A stretch of DNA of 64,000 nt, from contig NC_016524.1 of NCBI RefSeq assembly GCF_000236905.1, positions 790,351-854,350 of the forward strand, given 5' to 3'. Shown piece after piece: positions 41,516 to 52,609 of the stretch (positions are counted from its first letter, which is position 1; every line of letters begins with the position of its first letter). A model generated the notes under the pieces. It was not told the origin of the DNA. It did no database searches and saw nothing but the letters and a program-made list of their open reading frames with translations. Source of the DNA: Tetrapisispora phaffii CBS 4417. Taxonomy: Eukaryota; Ascomycota; Saccharomycetes; Saccharomycetales; Saccharomycetaceae. Both the position numbers and the translations under genes were made by a program.

Positions 41516-42283
41516 ATTTTTTTCCTCCAGATTCTATTATTATTAGTATTATAGTTATTTTTGAGATGCTCAATTAAGGCTTCAAATGTATAGTGTTTTT
41601 CTATTCTATTTTCTATTTTCTTTCCTTCCCTTAATCTATCCGTAGGTGAAGAACAAAAAAACCAAAAACAACCGAACAGGACCTCGTATTCTTAATAGTA
41701 CTAGAATCACTAGTATTATTTCTTATAGCAGCAGAGTGTATAGTCTTAGCAGCAGCACACCACAAAAAAAGAAAGACAATAGTTTTTGTATGTATTCTTT
41801 TAATTTCCGGACAATTCGGGTAACTTAGATATTCAAAAGTTACAACGAAAGATAATGTTGTTGTTATCTCTAATTTATTTCCTCTCTTTAAAATAAACTA
41901 CGAAGAGAACAGACTGTAACTTAGAAGAAGAGAATAGTAATAACAGCGACAACAATAAATCTACGATACTTAAATATGAAATCAATAATATTAAAACAAA
42001 ACACTAACAAAAAAATATTGGTTAACCGAATGATAAAAGTGATAAAAGTGATAAAGAGAAGTGAAAGTTGATTAATCTTTATAATTTTTTAAAAATTTTC
42101 TGAAAAACGATTTTTATGATAGTTTTAAACGAACGGAGTTGGAACGGAAATAATAAAATTAATAAATACGGTGTTATGATTGGTTGGAATGAGCTTTTGC
42201 AAGGCGGGTAATGGCGGGGTAATGCGGGACGGTCTTCTTGTTGTTTGTCTCGTGACTCTTAACTATGCGAGTTTTGTGTTTTT

Positions 42284-42312
42284 GGGACGGGGGCGTGGGG
42301 GGAGGGGGAGGG
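42284..42312 (+). other. G-quadruplex-type motif
   Basis: Five G-runs of 3, 5, 6, 5 and 3 separated by loops of 2, 3, 1 and 1 bases (GGG-AC-GGGGG-CGT-GGGGGG-A-GGGGG-A-GGG). This satisfies the usual four-run G4 rule with short loops, on the plus strand. Such density is rare in AT-rich yeast DNA. Confidence 0.8.
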
Positions 42313-42377
42313 CCAGTGTGTTGTAAATACGTTGTCTATTTATGTTATTAGTTGTGTGTGTTTGGAGACATATTATA

Positions 42378-42436
42378 ATATAAACCACACCACCATGAAG
42401 CTCACACGCGCAGCTTCATGGTGGTGTAATTTATAT
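42378..42436. repeat. Long inverted repeat / hairpin
   Basis: 25-base arms (42378-42402 and 42412-42436) around a 9-base loop CACACGCGC. The inner 16 bp are perfectly paired (ACACCACCATGAAGCT against its complement), followed by two mismatches and 7 more paired A/T bases. It lies in non-coding DNA about 600 bp before PEX34. Confidence 0.9.
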
Positions 42437-43031
42437 GGTTGTTTGGATACAAAAATATACTATATTCTTGACTTGTGTACTGGACACCGCCCCCCACCCC
42501 ATGCACGACGACGACGACGGCGGTCGGGGGTTTCCCGTCCCCCCCGTTCTCCGTTCGCCACCAAATGTGTTGTGGGAGGCGGGTAATGGTATGCCTGGCG
42601 TCCGTTGGTGAGACAGGGTAAACTGCCTATGCCATGCATGTGTGTAGTTACAGCAACAGAGACTTCAACTTGTCCATGCACGGGTTACGAACATGTGCAT
42701 GTGCATATCATAATCGCAAGACATATACACCATTCAGTCCACTCTTAAAACACAATATTCGTTGTGATGGACTGTATCGCAACGGAATGCCTCTTCTTTC
42801 ATGCAAGATCTGTGTCACCTGCTGTTCTTTTCGCTTGTAATAAGATCGTCGCTGAAAACTTAATCTAAATATACAATAACATGCATATATATACAAATGT
42901 AACGCATTTTATGAGCCGTTTGTGCATACTGATATATTACAATTACAACAATCACTCACACAACTGCAAACCTGGCAGCGACACATTATAGCTACTTAGT
43001 TCTCTATATATATTAACTCATTTATGTAACT

Positions 43032-43565
43032 ATGGACTCCTCAGATGTCTTTTCTGATGAAAATGGTAATGAAGAGGGATTTGAATCAACTTTACTAAAT
43101 TACTTGGAGTCTATAACAAACATATTCGACCTGGTGTTCTTCTTAAGAAGTACAGGTCTCATTAAAGAAAATAACTTCTTTTATAGGAATTTGAATAGAA
43201 GTAATATTGGATCAAAAATTTGGTTTGTCACTTTAATTTTATCAATTCGAAAATTATATAAAAATATACTAAAATCAACTAAATTACTTTCATTATTGAA
43301 AACAGAATTAACTAAAATTGAGAAAAATAATGATTTAACTTCAGATATAATATTACAAAAAATTCAGAATAATAACACTATACTTAAAAAGAAAATCAAA
43401 AATTTTATTATTGAATTAATTCAAGATTTCATCTATTTAATCATTGTCTCATTAGAGATATTCAAAATATCAATATCAAAAAAATTGAATCATAGATTAG
43501 AGATCTTGTCGAATTCAGTTTCAATGTTAAAGTTTTTCACTTTGGAGATAACGCCAACTAAGTAA
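43032..43565 (+). CDS. PEX34: Peroxisomal membrane protein Pex34
   Basis: Small peroxisomal integral membrane protein that works with Pex11-family proteins in peroxisome number control and mitochondria contact. The 177 residues (S. cerevisiae YCL056C 144) include hydrophobic helices FDLVFFLRSTGLI, IWFVTLILSIRKLYKNIL and the C-terminal IELIQDFIYLIIVSLEIFKI. Sequence conservation is low, so the name rests on size, helix layout and position between KAR4 and PRD1. Start ATG at 43032. Confidence 0.75.
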   Translation: MDSSDVFSDENGNEEGFESTLLNYLESITNIFDLVFFLRSTGLIKENNFFYRNLNRSNIGSKIWFVTLILSIRKLYKNILKSTKLLSLLKTELTKIEKNNDLTSDIILQKIQNNNTILKKKIKNFIIELIQDFIYLIIVSLEIFKISISKKLNHRLEILSNSVSMLKFFTLEITPTK

Positions 43566-43672
43566 TATAAAATACGATCATGCATTTCTAATTATTTTTT
43601 TTCTTTCCATAAATTTACATACATACACATATACATAACAGTTTTCATTAATAATATGTTATTTCATCATAA

Positions 43673-45916
43673 TCATTGCAAACCTAATTCCTTCAAGAAC
43701 GCCTCCTTTGATGGTTCTCTACCTAAAAATTCTTTTAAGTTATCATTGGTTTCTCTGATACCACCCCTTGCTAGAATAATATCTCTGTATTCAATGCCAG
43801 ATTTTGTGTTTAATGGATCTTTAGCAAATTTGGAATAATACATGTCTGTGGCAAAAACTTCAGCCCACATGTATCCATAATAACCAGCTGAGTAGGAGTC
43901 AGACATAATATGACCAAACGAATCGTAACCTTTATTCATCTCATCGCCGTTTTCAACAAGAGATATCTCTTCTCTTAAACCATTCCATAACTGTACTAAA
44001 TCCATGTTATCGATTTGATTATCATCGGTAGTTGTGTGTACTTTCATATCAAATAAACCAAAATGTAGCTGTCTTAAAGCAAATAATGCACCATTAACAT
44101 GTTTGGTGGCAATTAAAGACTCTAATAATGACTCTGGAATCTTTTCACCTGTTTTGTAGTGTTTGGATAATGATAATAATTCATTCTTGTTCCATGTCCA
44201 AAATTCTAACATTTGAGATGGAGCCTCAACAAAATCCCATGGAACAGCGCCTGGTCCATTGAATCTACCAATACCATTATTTCCAACTAAGTCATGGATA
44301 CCATGGCCTAATTCATGGAAGAAAGTTGTGATTTCGTTATGTTTCAGCAAAGCTGGCTTGTCAGCAGTGGCTGCAGAGAAATTACAAACTAAAGCTGTTA
44401 CGGGATAAATTCTTTTAGAGTCTTTATCAATATAAGAAGGAGCCATGCCAAAGTTAGCTGCGTGTCCGTATTTACCTTCTCTTGGATGCAAATCAAAATA
44501 GATCCAACCAACAAACTCAGGCTTGCTAGGGTCATCCATTTTCCAAACTGCTAATTGTTTAACATCGTCACCAGCCCAGGTTGATTTCAAATCCTTATCG
44601 GTCTCTTCAATAAATTTCAGATTCATTACAGTTTCATAAATTTTCAACATACCTTGGATTGTTGATTCAACTGGATAGTATTCGGAAATTTTCTCTAAAT
44701 CGACGTTGAATTTATCCTTTAAATATTTGTTATCATAATAACGATGATCCCAGATATAGTAGTGATCATCATAGGCCATATTTAATTCTTGAGCCTCTGT
44801 CTTTTTAATTGCTTTTAGGACTTCTATTTCTTTTTCAGCTAAAGGCTTTAATTTATCCTTTAAATCTACCAAGAATTCCATGACAGTCTCTTGGTTCTTA
44901 GCCATTTTAATATCTAAATTATAGTTAGCATAAGTATCATAACCTAATATTTTACCTAATTGATATCTTAATTTCAACGTATCAATGAATAATTTTTCAT
45001 TTTCTGGTACTTTGTTCTGATCAGCATTAAATGCAATTTTTCTTGTATTTGGATTCTTAGCAGTTTTCAACACAGGGAAAATATCTGGGTATTTAAAAGT
45101 CACTTTAAATTTTTGTTCACCAGTTTGTTCATCTGTATAAGTTTCGAATTGCTTCATAACATCATCAGAGACACCTTCTAACTCTTCTTTAGTGAATGCA
45201 ACAAATTCATTTTGTTCACCTAAATTTTTCGAAAACTGTAAAGAATTTAAAGCTATCCTTTTTTTAATTTCTTTAATCTCATTCCTTTTCTCTTCACTTA
45301 AATTTAAACCTGAACGTACGTAATCTTTGTGACATTTTTCCACGTATTTGAATATTTCATAGTCTTTTGGGGTTGCTGTCTTCAAATCATTATATTTTTT
45401 GTTATCTTTAAGGTCATTGAAAATCTTATCGAATTGTTTGAACATATCGTATCTTAAAGAGATTTCAATATCAAAATTTGTAATCAATTCTGTTGCCTCC
45501 AATGATGCATCTCTAATCAATTTATCCTTTGAAACGTGTTGTAAGAAAGTAAGTTGGTTAATAGCAAGAGAATTTTCATTTTCAAAATTAATTGATGGAA
45601 TCACAAAATTTTCAATTGATGGATTTTCAATGGCTACCATAGCATTATAGAAATCATTTGAAGTGTCAATTATTTTCTTAGCGTCTGATAAGATTCTTTC
45701 TGGTGAAAAATCCCATTTTGGACTCAATTGTGGTGCAATAAAAGCAGCTTCATTCATTTTAACCTGTGATGCAGTATAAAATCTCAATCCTTGGTTGTTT
45801 TGATGATATATTCCAATAGCCACTGCAGGGATAGCCACTAACGATAATAATATACTTTTATTCTTAAATGATTTCCCTATGCCCGACTTAATAATTGGTG
45901 ATAGAAATTGAATCAT
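43673..45916 (-). CDS. PRD1: Zinc oligopeptidase Prd1 (saccharolysin)
   Basis: M3-family thimet-type metallopeptidase of cytosol and mitochondrial intermembrane space, degrading short peptides including presequence fragments. The zinc site HELGH lies at residues 534-538 (FFHELGHGIHDL), with third-ligand region FVEAPSQMLEFW and substrate loop GYYGYMWAEVFATDMY. An N-terminal extension with hydrophobic segment SILLSLVAIPAVAIGIY is followed by the mature enzyme, giving 747 residues against 712 in S. cerevisiae. This could act as a mitochondrial or membrane-anchoring leader. Confidence 0.95.
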   Translation of the reverse strand: MIQFLSPIIKSGIGKSFKNKSILLSLVAIPAVAIGIYHQNNQGLRFYTASQVKMNEAAFIAPQLSPKWDFSPERILSDAKKIIDTSNDFYNAMVAIENPSIENFVIPSINFENENSLAINQLTFLQHVSKDKLIRDASLEATELITNFDIEISLRYDMFKQFDKIFNDLKDNKKYNDLKTATPKDYEIFKYVEKCHKDYVRSGLNLSEEKRNEIKEIKKRIALNSLQFSKNLGEQNEFVAFTKEELEGVSDDVMKQFETYTDEQTGEQKFKVTFKYPDIFPVLKTAKNPNTRKIAFNADQNKVPENEKLFIDTLKLRYQLGKILGYDTYANYNLDIKMAKNQETVMEFLVDLKDKLKPLAEKEIEVLKAIKKTEAQELNMAYDDHYYIWDHRYYDNKYLKDKFNVDLEKISEYYPVESTIQGMLKIYETVMNLKFIEETDKDLKSTWAGDDVKQLAVWKMDDPSKPEFVGWIYFDLHPREGKYGHAANFGMAPSYIDKDSKRIYPVTALVCNFSAATADKPALLKHNEITTFFHELGHGIHDLVGNNGIGRFNGPGAVPWDFVEAPSQMLEFWTWNKNELLSLSKHYKTGEKIPESLLESLIATKHVNGALFALRQLHFGLFDMKVHTTTDDNQIDNMDLVQLWNGLREEISLVENGDEMNKGYDSFGHIMSDSYSAGYYGYMWAEVFATDMYYSKFAKDPLNTKSGIEYRDIILARGGIRETNDNLKEFLGREPSKEAFLKELGLQ

Positions 45917-46810
45917 TCAGTCTTAAAAAGTGAATTTAAACGTATCACACAGTTTACCAAAAATACAAATAACTAATCGAGCCATAAGGGAACAAAATCT
46001 GATTACAGATCCAAACAATTGAATTAATAGTCAATGTTATATATATATATATAAATAATATAATATGATGTTGTTGCATTGTGTGTTTTTGCCACACAAA
46101 GTACAACGAACACGGCGCTACCATGTTTGTGGACCTCAGTCGTCTCTCTGTCTCTGTGGGTGCCAGGAACCCAAAAGGTAACCCGATGGGACCAGATGGC
46201 ATGGGATGTTTCCTCAGTTCCAACGTCAACAATTCTGTTCATGCATTCACCAGTGTGTTCATCTTGGGTCCCATAAAAAATAGTATATCATTTATATTAT
46301 CTATGTTGTTTCACGGAACGGTCTTGGCATGCATTTATACTGCCCCTTTCCCAAGCTAATCCGTTTTTAACTTCATGCCAAGACAGACAGAACTACTGCA
46401 TAGACGCACTTCTCTTAAACATGGATATCCTCAACCACGCTGAACAACTCTAAACCACTCCCAACCCTCCCACCATCGACACCACCACTGTGTCGCTAAA
46501 ACAGCCAATCACCGCTGTCGTGAGCTTAGTCACCCGGACACAGCACCATATACCCAATCCTTTCCTTTAGCATATCTTGTCTTTCCCGTCAACAAACAGA
46601 CCAAGACCTTGTTATACGTTACCTAATGTTACTTGATAACTATAAGATTAACTGATAAACTCATTTAGTCAAGCTGGTTTATATAGTGTATTCTGTATAG
46701 ATGTACATATATTATGTCCCTTTTTCATCTGCTTTCTTTCTCTTCTTGACGGTGTGGTGGTTAACAATCGATCGGAAAGAAACTATACTACTTCGATATA
46801 AATCTCAGAT
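45917..46810. promoter_or_regulatory. Divergent intergenic PRD1 / MIC10
   Basis: 894 bp. The stretch 46080-46360 is less AT-rich than its surroundings and gives overlapping open frames on both strands, none with recognisable domains. A TA run lies at 46036-46052. No tRNA or repeat was identified. Confidence 0.4.
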
Positions 46811-47071
46811 ATGTCTGAACAAAAAAATAACAATAACCTTGAATTGACGTCTCCAAAATCCATTCTAAATGATAAATGGGATGTTGTATTGTCTAATATG
46901 TTGGTCAAAACGGGTCTAGGCTTCGGTGTAGGTGTGGTCACTTCGATCCTATTATTTAAACGTCGTGCTTTCCCTGTATGGCTAGGTATTGGATTTGGTG
47001 TGGGCAGAGGCTATTCAGATGGCGATGCTATCTTCCGTTCTGCTGCTGGTTTAAGATCAACGAGGATATAA
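46811..47071 (+). CDS. MIC10: MICOS core subunit Mic10
   Basis: 86-residue inner-membrane hairpin protein that bends membrane at cristae junctions. Two hydrophobic segments each carry the diagnostic glycine motifs: [16 protein letters not shown] (from residue 34) and [16 protein letters not shown] (from residue 57), separated by the short loop KRRAFPV. The length is typical of Mic10 (97 in S. cerevisiae, YCL057C-A). It lies next to PRD1 as in S. cerevisiae. Confidence 0.95.
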   Translation: MSEQKNNNNLELTSPKSILNDKWDVVLSNMLVKTGLGFGVGVVTSILLFKRRAFPVWLGIGFGVGRGYSDGDAIFRSAAGLRSTRI

Positions 47072-47339
47072 GTACAAGTTTAAATCTCATAAAAGTAAAA
47101 GAAAAAAAATGACACGAGATTTTATGTACATACAACATATATATATGTATATATGGGGTCCATCAAAATGGAAAGCTGCTGTGAGATATTATTATTACTA
47201 TAGTTCTAACCTTTTTTTAAATATTCAATGTATATACACACATCAATCAATCAATAAATCATATCTTTAAAACAAAAAAAAGCTTATAACGTACCCTATT
47301 AATCCATGACTCTATGTTTGTCCTGATATATGACTAATT

Positions 47340-47690
47340 CTATAATGAAAAGCCAGACATCATCTCGATCTGCTGTAAAAGACTAGCGTTTGTCTCTTTT
47401 TTCTTACTTTCAATCTTCTCTATAAGTTGACGATCCTTCAAGTTATCCTTGGCCAAAGTCTTGGCTTCTAATACACTAGTCTGTTTCTCTCTTTTCTTAC
47501 CGTTGAGTGCATTCAATGCATTGATATCGTCACTGGAAATCACCTCCAACTTGTTGAGCTTTTCAACTTTATGTTTAGTGCTCTTCCTCACCTGCGATGA
47601 TAATTTACCCTTTATGTTCTTGCGATCCTTAACATTCTTACCATTATTCCTGAATGATTTCTTAATGTTGTTACTTTTACCTTTGGCCAT
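47340..47690 (-). CDS. ADF1: Small basic protein Adf1
   Basis: 116-residue highly basic protein with N-terminal Lys/Arg/Asn-rich half (KKSFRNNGKNVKDRKNIKGK) and helical C-terminal half. Size and location between MIC10/PRD1 and KRR1 correspond to S. cerevisiae ADF1 (YCL058W-A, 113 residues), reported as a repressor of the overlapping gene FYV5. FYV5 itself is not evident here. The basic composition and divergent pairing with KRR1 would also suit a nucleolar role, which is inference. Confidence 0.75.
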   Translation of the reverse strand: MAKGKSNNIKKSFRNNGKNVKDRKNIKGKLSSQVRKSTKHKVEKLNKLEVISSDDINALNALNGKKREKQTSVLEAKTLAKDNLKDRQLIEKIESKKKETNASLLQQIEMMSGFSL

Positions 47691-49046
<1,356 letters not shown>

Positions 49047-49552
49047 TCAATTAGTCACTAACAATGACAAATGAACTCTGATGAAATATAATCTTCAAAC
49101 TCACAATATCTATCTACTTAATAAAATACTAGATAGGACATATATATGAATATAACTAGCATTTAACATTACAATAAACAGTAATCTGTTTTATAACTTA
49201 TTACACTGTATTATTTCCTTATTACATATGAACTACAACCACTACTAGTTATCTAAAAGTCATATTTATCTTCCTTATTAATACTTTTTACTAAGCTCAT
49301 CGCTATATCCTTTATGAAATAGCATCACTTGCATACCTTGGCACATTTCGAACGCGTTAATCTAAATTGCAATAATAATAACCTAACGCGATGCAATTGT
49401 ATATATGAAGATGTATCTATACAAATACTTTATAAAAGTATATATTAGATGACATCTATGATTCTTATTTGAAACAATAAAACTAGATAAGTTCATAGAA
49501 TTGTATTGGTATAATACAATTAGCATAAAAGTAAAGCTTTTTGTTGGTTAAA
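49047..49552. promoter_or_regulatory. Intergenic, MRC1 upstream region
   Basis: 506 bp of AT-rich DNA between two plus-strand genes. An AACGCGT-like sequence (GAACGCGTTA, about 49351-49360) contains the MCB core ACGCGT expected for a G1/S-expressed replication gene; a second CTAACGCGAT lies at about 49382. Confidence 0.5.
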
Positions 49553-52450
49553 ATGGACTCGTTATTTGATCAATTGAATCATTTTAAGAAAAAAAGAACT
49601 ACATATGATAAGATCCCACATGATTTGCTGGAAGAAGAACAAGAATCAGAAGACATTTTAAAGAATAAAACTGCAAAAGAAATATCGCAACTGGATGGAG
49701 GTATATTGTTTGGGAATTCTATTTTAGGCCAGATAAGAAATAGATTGAATAACATTGATAATGAAGATAAAGACAAAGGCAAGGAAGCCAGTGAAAGTAT
49801 AACCTCAAAAGACAACGAGCAGGATTCTACACAAATTTTCCCACAGACTCAAATAATAAATAACCTATATGATGGAGGTGAGGATCTAGAAAATGAGATA
49901 TTCCATAATTCTTTCAAAAAAACTCAGATCATAACGGATAATATACTAATAGAGACAAATACAAATGATAAGTCTACTCAATATGAAAAAACTCAGGTTA
50001 TTACAATAAATGAACGCCTATCGGACAAACCATTAGACGTTGTTAATAATACACAAACTGTTTTAGTTATAGAAAATACGCAACCATTGCCAAGTGAAAT
50101 TAAAACTCAGGTGGTTAATGAAGTAAATTCGGCATTACCAGTCACACAACCTACTCAGACTATTGTAGCAACACAAGCAAATGAAGTTACATATGATACT
50201 CAAGAACTGATGCCTACAGTAGATGATGTTGCAATGAGGAGTACGGGACTTAAGATAACAGACATTGAGAAAGAGTTGGAAGAGGAACAAAGACTTGCAA
50301 AAGAAACAGAATTTGGAACCGAATTTAAGTTCAAAGAGAGCGAATCTAAGATATCAAAAAAATTCTCGAAAGAGGACTTTTTAAATCATTTTGATGACTC
50401 TAGTTCTTCTGAAGATGAAACGTCAAAAAATGAAAAAGGTCCAAATGTTGATAAGTCGGAAGTACTTCATCCTGACAATAAATCGAAAACTCTTTTAAAG
50501 GTTAAATCCATTAACGGGTTAGGAAACTATGAACATAATTTGAGAAGAAAAGCAAATAACGAACAAATCATTGAATTCTCAGAAAGTGATGAAGATAGTG
50601 ATACAAATATTTCTCCATCATATGCATCTAAGGCAGTTATTCTTAATATCAGAGCAAATAAATCTAAACAGCAACCAAAAGTTAGTCAAAAAAGTGATCA
50701 AACTACTTTATTGATGTTGTATAATAATTTAAAAAGAGCAAGTAAAGAACAAATTGTCTCGTATCAGAAGGAGCTGATGGAGAAAAAAGGTATTAATTTA
50801 GAGGAATTGGAAAAAGAGAACGAGATAGTAGAAAATTTATTAGAGCAAGAAATTGCAAGAAACCAAAAAATAAGACAAAGAGAAAAGCAAAAACAGAAGA
50901 AAGAGAACCAAGATGATTTGAATAGTAATCCAGAGGAGTTTGATTTAAGTGCCAATGAGTTAGAAGATTCTGATATTCCAGGAAGTGACTTTGCTGAAAG
51001 CAACAATAATTCTGAAAAAGATGATGAGGAAGAGGAAAATGATGAGGAAGAGGAAGATGAACAGGAAGATGCTCCAAAATCAACTGTGGATGAAGAAGAT
51101 GAAGGCTTTGCCATAGGCAAAAGAAAGCATAAAAAGACAGAAATAGTAGATGATTCTGATTCTGAAATAGAGGCACAGATAGTAGACTCTAAAGAAATAA
51201 TAACCGCTAATACGATAGACTTGGGTCATTATGGAGATAATATCATTCAACAATCCCGAGAAACATTGAATGAAACGGAGGAATCAGATGAAGAAGACGA
51301 GGAACGTTATAATGCAATTATCAGTGAAGGTATAAGAAAACAAAAAGAGTTGGAAAAAAGAGAAGCAAAGAGATTAAAGGAAATGAAGACTTCTGGGGTA
51401 TCTAAAATGTTTGAAGTCGAAGCTGAAGAATCTGAAGATGAATGGCATGGTATCGGTGGTGTTGATAGTGATTTTTCCGACGCATATGATTCAGAAGTAG
51501 AGAAGATGATCGATGATTACAGCAGACAGAATTTTAATCCCAGTGAGATTAGAGAAATGCTTGCCAAAGAAAATAAGGAAACGGATTTAGCTTTGGTTAA
51601 CAAAATATTATACGATATAAAAAATGGTGGATTTCGGACAAGAAAAAGACGTGATCGGGACCTTGAATTTAGCGATGACGACGACGACGACTTGAAAGCA
51701 TACAGAGCGAAACGCAGAGCTTTAATGAGAGAGAAACGTCTTGATATTGAAGGAGATAAAAAGATAGTAAAAAATCCAAAATCTAAAGCTTTCTTTGAAA
51801 GTATTGTAGATGATATTATTGAAACTAAAAATCCTTTTGATGATATGAATACCAGCATAGAACAAATAGTTGAAAAGGAAACACCGACAGTTGACATTGA
51901 TAATGATGAAAAGTTGGCTACGAATGTAACAAAGAAAAAAAAGAAAATTGTTATCTCTGAGGAATTTGTACAGAGAAGTCTTTCTTTCCTGAATTCTTGT
52001 AGAGAACAAGATGAATTTGAAATAAATAATCAGCATAATGGTGGCGAAAAGGCTACTTCGACTGCTGATCTTTATACATTGAAACGTTACAGTTCAATCA
52101 AAACTCTCCAATCAGTAACCAGCTCACGTTCGAGTTCAATTGCATCAAATTTAAATGAACAACCATCTCAAAGTAGTGGATCATTATTTAATGACCTAAG
52201 GAAAACATCCGTTTTAAATTCATTTAGCTCTGATGTTGACATTAATTCAAAATTTAAGGAAGGTACAAAATCCGTTAAAGTATCAAATGCATATAAAACT
52301 GTTGGTAGTGCTCGTGCATCCATTACTTATATGGGTACTTCTAGAAGACTAGTTGCTCCTAAAAAAAGTAGACTGACAACATCTTCTAAAGCAAATAGCA
52401 GAACAACACCAAGCAGACTATTTGACAATCAAGAAGGTAGTTTTGAGTAA
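49553..52450 (+). CDS. MRC1: Replication checkpoint mediator Mrc1 (Claspin)
   Basis: Fork-associated adaptor that links polymerase epsilon to the CMG helicase and carries Mec1 signals to Rad53. I start at the ATG 49553 (MDSLFDQLNHFKKKRTTYDKI); the frame extends four codons to a TTG. The N-terminal third is rich in TQ sites for Mec1 (more than ten between residues about 85 and 225). Conserved Claspin blocks are FSKEDFLNHFDDSSSSEDE, KEIVENLLEQEIARN-like NEIVENLLEQEIARNQ, ESEDEWHGIGGVDSDFSDAY, MIDDYSRQNFNPSEIREMLA and VKNPKSKAFFES. Length 965 (S. cerevisiae 1096). Confidence 0.95.
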   Translation: MDSLFDQLNHFKKKRTTYDKIPHDLLEEEQESEDILKNKTAKEISQLDGGILFGNSILGQIRNRLNNIDNEDKDKGKEASESITSKDNEQDSTQIFPQTQIINNLYDGGEDLENEIFHNSFKKTQIITDNILIETNTNDKSTQYEKTQVITINERLSDKPLDVVNNTQTVLVIENTQPLPSEIKTQVVNEVNSALPVTQPTQTIVATQANEVTYDTQELMPTVDDVAMRSTGLKITDIEKELEEEQRLAKETEFGTEFKFKESESKISKKFSKEDFLNHFDDSSSSEDETSKNEKGPNVDKSEVLHPDNKSKTLLKVKSINGLGNYEHNLRRKANNEQIIEFSESDEDSDTNISPSYASKAVILNIRANKSKQQPKVSQKSDQTTLLMLYNNLKRASKEQIVSYQKELMEKKGINLEELEKENEIVENLLEQEIARNQKIRQREKQKQKKENQDDLNSNPEEFDLSANELEDSDIPGSDFAESNNNSEKDDEEEENDEEEEDEQEDAPKSTVDEEDEGFAIGKRKHKKTEIVDDSDSEIEAQIVDSKEIITANTIDLGHYGDNIIQQSRETLNETEESDEEDEERYNAIISEGIRKQKELEKREAKRLKEMKTSGVSKMFEVEAEESEDEWHGIGGVDSDFSDAYDSEVEKMIDDYSRQNFNPSEIREMLAKENKETDLALVNKILYDIKNGGFRTRKRRDRDLEFSDDDDDDLKAYRAKRRALMREKRLDIEGDKKIVKNPKSKAFFESIVDDIIETKNPFDDMNTSIEQIVEKETPTVDIDNDEKLATNVTKKKKKIVISEEFVQRSLSFLNSCREQDEFEINNQHNGGEKATSTADLYTLKRYSSIKTLQSVTSSRSSSIASNLNEQPSQSSGSLFNDLRKTSVLNSFSSDVDINSKFKEGTKSVKVSNAYKTVGSARASITYMGTSRRLVAPKKSRLTTSSKANSRTTPSRLFDNQEGSFE

Positions 52451-52609
52451 TGTAAAAGTTCATATTCTATAAATTATTCTCATATACCAATAAAAATAGA
52501 TTCATAGATTGTTATTGTTATTACTATTATTATATATGTAGTCTTATGTAGTCTAATGTTTATATGAGATGAAATGTACTCCTCAGGAATATTATTACAG
52601 GGTTAAGTT

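Larger units (their letters stand above)
41516..43031. other. Long intergenic region with a GC-rich island
   Basis: 1,516 bp between the uncharacterised gene and PEX34, which are divergent. The left third (41.5-42.15 kb) is ordinary AT-rich promoter DNA. From about 42,180 to 42,620 the sequence is strikingly GC-rich with G and C homopolymer runs, an ACG trinucleotide run (about 42504-42519), Reb1-like CGGGTAA at 42205-42211 and 42580-42586, a G-quadruplex motif and a long hairpin (annotated separately). No convincing protein-coding frame is present. Confidence 0.7.

Noticed and set aside
45954..46359. Overlapping open frames on both strands between PRD1 and MIC10
   Set aside because: No domain, signal or family resemblance; overlapping frames in locally GC-richer DNA are expected by chance.
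50764..51176. Antisense Ser/Leu-rich frames inside MRC1
   Set aside because: They are reverse-strand shadows of the Glu/Asp-rich repeats of MRC1.
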